Source: Streptomyces longhuiensis
Lineage (GTDB): Bacteria; Actinomycetota; Actinomycetes; Streptomycetales; Streptomycetaceae
Length of the DNA: 64,000 bases
Assembly: GCF_020616555.1 (NCBI RefSeq)
Contig: NZ_CP085173.1
Location: 9,378,001-9,442,000, forward strand
Direction of reading: 5' to 3'
Below are positions 60,437-64,000 of the stretch, in pieces; position 1 is the stretch's first letter; each line of letters starts with the position of its first letter. The translations under genes and the position numbers were made by a program. The notes under the pieces were generated by a model. The model saw only the letters and a list, made by a program, of their open reading frames with translations, was not told the DNA's origin and made no database searches.

Positions 60437-63109
60437 ATGGCGAATCGATTCGCCGACTTGAGAAGCCTTTCGTTCAGGTCCCTGGTCAGCAGAAGCCCGC
60501 GAAGCGTAGCCGGGCAGGTGTTCGTCCTCCAGGTGGCGCTGGTCGTGCTGCTCGTGGCCGGCGGCGTCCTCGCCCTGGTCCTCCAGTCGGACCGGGACAC
60601 CTTCGCGGAGGCCAAGCGCCGCTCCGTCGCCGTTGCGCAGACGTTCGCGCACTCTCCCGGCGTCGTGGCCGCACTGGAGAGCCCCGACCCGAGCAAGATC
60701 CTCCAGCCGCTGACGGAAGCTGCGCGCAAGGCAGCGGGCGTCGACTTCATCGTGGTGCTGGACACCAAGGGCATCCGCTACACCCATCCCCTGCCGAACC
60801 TCATCGGAAAAAAGTTCGTGGGCACCATCGGGCCGTCGCTCGCCGGGAAGGTGTACACGGAGAGTGTGAGGGGCCCACTCGGCCGAGAGGTCCAGTCCAC
60901 CGTCCCCATCAAGAACGACGACGCCAAGGTCATCGGGCTTGTCTCCGCGGGACTGAGGGTCAAGAACGTGTCCAGTCAGGTGGCCCGGCAACTGCCGATC
61001 ATCCTGGGCGCCGGTGCCGGGGCACTCGTGGTGGCCACCGCGGGCACGGCACTGGTGGGCCGGCGGCTGCGCCGACAGACCCACAGCCTGGCCCCGGACG
61101 AGATGAGCCGCATGTACGACCACCACGACACGGTGCTGCACTCCGTGCGCGAAGGGGTGCTGATCGTCGGTGGTGACGGGCGGCTGCTGCTGGCGAACGA
61201 CGAGGCCAGACGGCTGCTGGACCTGCCTCCCGATGTCGAGGGGCGGCTCGTGTCGGAGCTGTCGAGCCTCGACCCCGAGACGGCGGCGCTGCTCGTCTCC
61301 GGGCGCGAGGTCACCGACGAGGTGCACTTCGCCGGAGACCGGCTGCTGGCGGTCAACCAGCGGCACACGGAGAGCGGCGGCGGCCCCATGGGGACGGTGG
61401 TGACGCTGCGCGACTCCACCGAGCTGCGGGCGGTGACCGGCAGGGCGGAGATCGCGCGGGAGCGGCTCAAGCTGCTGTACGACGCCGGACTTGGCATCGG
61501 CACCACCCTGGACGTCCTGCGCACCGCCGACGAGCTGGCGCAGGTCGCCGTCCCCCGTTTCGCCGACTTCGTCACCGTGGACCTGGCCGACGCCGTACTG
61601 CACGGTCAGGAGCCGGCCCCCACCGCGACGGACATACGACGTACGGCCGTGTACGGCATCCGGGACGACCACCCGCTCTACGAGGCGGGCAGCCTGATCG
61701 ACTTCCTGCCATCCACCCCCCAGGCCCGCGGCTACGGGAGCGGCCACGCCGAGCTGGTGACCGATCTGTCGACTGCCACGGGCTGGCACGCGCAGGACCC
61801 GGAGCGCACCAAGAAGATCATGGACTACGGCATTCACACCCTCATCGCCGCCCCGATCAAGGCCCGCGGTGTCGTGCTGGGCATGGCCAACTTCTGGCGC
61901 TCCCAGCAGCACGGGCCCTTCGACGAGGAGGATCTCTCGCTCGCCGAGGAACTGGTGGCCCGAGCAGCGGTCAGCATCGACAACGCCCGCCGCTACACCC
62001 GCGAGCACGCCCTCGCGGTGACCCTGCAGCGCAGCCTGCTGCCGCGAGCCCTGCCCGAACAGAGCGCCCTCGAGGTGGGCTTTCGCTATCTCCCCGCACA
62101 GTCGGGCGTGAGCGGCGACTGGTTCGACGTGATTCCGCTGTCGGGCAGCCGGGTCGCGCTGACCGTCGGCGACGTGGTCGGCCACGGCCTGCACGCCGCC
62201 GCCACCATGGGCCGGCTGCGGACCGCGGTGCACAACTTCGCCTCGCTCGATCTGCCGCCCGACGAGGTGCTGAGCCACGTGGACGACCTCGTCGGCGGCA
62301 TCGACCAGGACGAGTCGGATGCGGAGAGCGCCACGGGCATCGTGGGTGCGACCTGTCTGTACGCGATCTACGACCCGGTGACGCGCCGCTGTGTCGTGGC
62401 GCGTGCCGGGCACCTGGCGCCGGCTCTGATCCTCCCCGACGGCAGCGTCACCTTCATGGATCTGCCGACCGGGCCACCCCTCGGTCTGGGCGGGCTGCCC
62501 TTCCAGACCGCCGAGCTGGACCTTCCGGACGGCGCTCAGCTCGTCCTGTACACCGATGGCCTCATCGAGGACCGCAAGCGCGATCTGGACGTGGGCATGG
62601 AGCTGCTGCGCCAAGCGCTGTCGGGCCACCCCGACAGGTCGCCCGACGAGAGCTGCCAGGCCGTGCTCGACGAGTTGCTGCCCGGGCGTCCCACCGACGA
62701 CGTCGCCCTGCTGATCGCCCGCATGCGGGGGCTGCCGCGCGACCGGATCGCCGACTGGGACGTGCCGCTCGACCCGGCCGCCGTCGCGGGGATGCGCGAC
62801 ACGGTGGCCGGCAAGCTCGACGAGTGGGGCCTGTCCGAGCTGGCCTTCAGTGTGGAACTCGTGCTGAGCGAGCTGATCACCAACGCGATCCGTTACGGCT
62901 CCGAGCCGATCCACGTACGGCTGATCCGCGACCGGACGCTCATCGTCGAGGTCGCCGACGGCAGCAGCACCTCCCCGCACCTGCGGTATGCCGCGACGAT
63001 GGACGAGGGTGGCCGCGGCCTGTTCCTGGTGTCGCAGATCGCCGAGCGCTGGGGCACCCGGTACACGTCCCAGGGCAAGGTGATCTGGGCCGAACATGCC
63101 CTTCCGTAG
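60437..63109 (+). CDS. membrane sensor phosphatase/kinase: Cache-PAS-GAF-SpoIIE-HATPase
   Basis: This 890-aa protein has TM helix 1 (about 27-50), an external Cache-like sensor (51-180; VDFIVVLDTKGIRYTHPLPN), TM2 (185-205), PAS (225-340), GAF (350-510), PP2C/SpoIIE (540-740; SGDWFDVIPLSGSRVAL, GDVVGHGLHAAATM, YTDGLIEDRK) and a C-terminal RsbW-like HATPase (770-885; VLSELITNAIRYG). One chain thus holds both the phosphatase and kinase activities of a partner switch. GAAAGGT precedes ATG. It probably responds to an external small molecule. Confidence 0.9.
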   Translation: MANRFADLRSLSFRSLVSRSPRSVAGQVFVLQVALVVLLVAGGVLALVLQSDRDTFAEAKRRSVAVAQTFAHSPGVVAALESPDPSKILQPLTEAARKAAGVDFIVVLDTKGIRYTHPLPNLIGKKFVGTIGPSLAGKVYTESVRGPLGREVQSTVPIKNDDAKVIGLVSAGLRVKNVSSQVARQLPIILGAGAGALVVATAGTALVGRRLRRQTHSLAPDEMSRMYDHHDTVLHSVREGVLIVGGDGRLLLANDEARRLLDLPPDVEGRLVSELSSLDPETAALLVSGREVTDEVHFAGDRLLAVNQRHTESGGGPMGTVVTLRDSTELRAVTGRAEIARERLKLLYDAGLGIGTTLDVLRTADELAQVAVPRFADFVTVDLADAVLHGQEPAPTATDIRRTAVYGIRDDHPLYEAGSLIDFLPSTPQARGYGSGHAELVTDLSTATGWHAQDPERTKKIMDYGIHTLIAAPIKARGVVLGMANFWRSQQHGPFDEEDLSLAEELVARAAVSIDNARRYTREHALAVTLQRSLLPRALPEQSALEVGFRYLPAQSGVSGDWFDVIPLSGSRVALTVGDVVGHGLHAAATMGRLRTAVHNFASLDLPPDEVLSHVDDLVGGIDQDESDAESATGIVGATCLYAIYDPVTRRCVVARAGHLAPALILPDGSVTFMDLPTGPPLGLGGLPFQTAELDLPDGAQLVLYTDGLIEDRKRDLDVGMELLRQALSGHPDRSPDESCQAVLDELLPGRPTDDVALLIARMRGLPRDRIADWDVPLDPAAVAGMRDTVAGKLDEWGLSELAFSVELVLSELITNAIRYGSEPIHVRLIRDRTLIVEVADGSSTSPHLRYAATMDEGGRGLFLVSQIAERWGTRYTSQGKVIWAEHALP

Positions 63110-63440
63110 GTCTCCGAGGGGTTCGGCCCGGCCGCTCCATGGGGGAGAGGTGCCCGACGGCAACGGCGACGGGGCTCAGGGCGGGCGTGCTTGAGCGTGC
63201 TCAGGGTGGCGGGGTGGGCTGGGTGACGTCCGGGCGGAGGCCGGTGCGGACGCCGGTGATGACCACGTGTGATGCGGTGCGCGTCCCATCGTGCCGGACG
63301 AGCCGGGGGTTACAGGTTGTGACCGCTCCGCGTGCACCCGAACGCGCCACCCGGTACCGTCGAAAACGCGCGTTCCGCCCAAACCGTTGCGGCCTGGTCC
63401 CGTTTCGTGGCCGCCGATGTCGGCAGAGGAACGGGATCAC
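63110..63440 (+). other. intergenic region, nothing recognised
   Basis: About 330 bases between the sensor gene and the secreted hydrolase. I see no gene or strong hairpin. Confidence 0.35.
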
Positions 63441-64000
63441 ATGCCAAAGCGCAGCATCCACGCGGTGACTGCCGCGGCCGCTCTGGCCTGCCTGGCAGCA
63501 TTCGTCACCACACCGATCAGCGCCTCGTCAGCAGCTGCCCAGGCCGCGGGGCCCAGCCCGGCAGCCCCCAGATTCGTGCCCGGCGCCTGTCCGAAGCCGC
63601 CCGAGCCCATCGAAGCGCTGAGCAAGGCACGTTGCGGTTTCCTGGAGGTCCCCGAGAACCGATCCCGCCCCGGCGGCCGGACCGTCAAGCTGGCCGTGGC
63701 GGTCATTCCCGCGGCTGCGGAGAAGCCCTCCGCGGACCCGGTGGTGTTCATGGCGGGCGGCCCCGGTGCCGACACGTTCGACGACATTCCCTTCCTCATG
63801 GACTCCGGCCTGAACAAGCACCGAGACCTGATCGTCATGGCCCAGCGCGGCAACCTCTACGACCAGCCGAACCTCGCCTGCCCTGAGGTCGACCGGTTCA
63901 ACGAACAGGCTGTGGGCCTGGGCTATGACTCGCAGCGGGCGGAACGACTCATGCTGAAGGCGGTGAAGGACTGCCGGGGCCGCCTGACCGCCGCCGGCGT
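63441..64000 (+). CDS. secreted alpha/beta hydrolase (partial)
   Basis: The reading frame from ATG 63441 (AGAGGAACGGG upstream) stays open to the window end (186 residues seen). The signal peptide is MPKRSIHAVTAAAALACLAA with cleavage near residue 35. The oxyanion motif MAGGPGADTFDD and the following LIVMAQRGNLYDQP are typical of TAP-like hydrolases, though the usual DxRG reads AQRG here. The nucleophile lies beyond the window. Related in plan to the hydrolase at 16101-17729. Confidence 0.75.
   Translation, partial: MPKRSIHAVTAAAALACLAAFVTTPISASSAAAQAAGPSPAAPRFVPGACPKPPEPIEALSKARCGFLEVPENRSRPGGRTVKLAVAVIPAAAEKPSADPVVFMAGGPGADTFDDIPFLMDSGLNKHRDLIVMAQRGNLYDQPNLACPEVDRFNEQAVGLGYDSQRAERLMLKAVKDCRGRLTAAG

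Noticed and set aside
60437..60460. Palindrome GGCGAATCGATTCGCC as a LacI-type operator
   Set aside because: It lies inside the start of the sensor phosphatase coding region and differs from the 9648-9675 operator in its flanks.
59876..63163. 1095-residue open frame on the minus strand
   Set aside because: It is the complement of the sensor phosphatase gene. The plus-strand protein has recognisable Cache, PAS, GAF, SpoIIE and HATPase motifs, while the minus frame has none.

Overview
The window is high-GC DNA with near-universal G/C third codon positions and strong GGAG-type ribosome binding sites. Its genes are typical of Streptomyces: an RppA type III polyketide synthase, a short chaplin, a SigK/RskA pair, sigma-B regulators with SpoIIE phosphatases, and small proteins that look like DUF6480, DUF6131 and DUF6303. 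It is probably a chromosomal-arm segment, because regulators, stress genes and gene relics are dense and there are no ribosomal or tRNA genes.

Layout. (1) 0-3 kb: cytochrome P450 plus rppA (tetrahydroxynaphthalene pigment pathway). (2) 3-5 kb: secreted protein and DUF4232-like lipoprotein. (3) 5.2-8.9 kb, minus strand: XRE-cupin regulator, FAD amine oxidase and POT transporter, a compact amine/peptide-use operon. (4) 9.6-14.6 kb: NCS2 nucleobase permease, amidohydrolase and TauE-like exporter, translationally coupled, with two abutting 14-bp palindromes at the promoter and a convergent LacI-family regulator. (5) 15-19.5 kb: ABM-fold protein, secreted tripeptidyl-peptidase-like hydrolase, a divergent SnoaL/TetR pair and a dead lipoprotein gene.

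(6) 19.7-37.7 kb: a light and photo-oxidative stress island. It holds an SDR-DUF2867 protein, a class I photolyase, an FeS-type photolyase, a MarR/MMPL pair, an FAD oxidoreductase, an ECF sigma factor with zinc-type anti-sigma factor, a LitR/CarH-like B12 photoreceptor repressor, an SDR and a cyclopropane fatty acid synthase. (7) 38-42.8 kb: a SigK island with fasciclin lipoprotein, SUOX-like molybdoenzyme, 49-aa protein, chaplin and sigK-rskA. Four copies of ACCAATCC-N16/17-CGAAT lie in front of its transcription units.

(8) 43-52.5 kb: general-stress (sigma-B type) module with two RsbW-like ATPases, a PRC-barrel protein, a DUF3662 protein, sigma-B, and an RsbQ-RsbP-RsbV operon. (9) 52.5-64 kb: Fic/Doc-like toxin-antitoxin pair, TerC membrane protein, several small proteins, two large SpoIIE phosphatases with sensory domains, and the start of a secreted hydrolase cut by the window end.

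Four stress systems (light/B12, SigK envelope, sigma-B energy/general stress, SpoIIE phosphatases) sit side by side, which suggests a stress-response supercluster. All functional statements come from reading the sequence; no database search was run.
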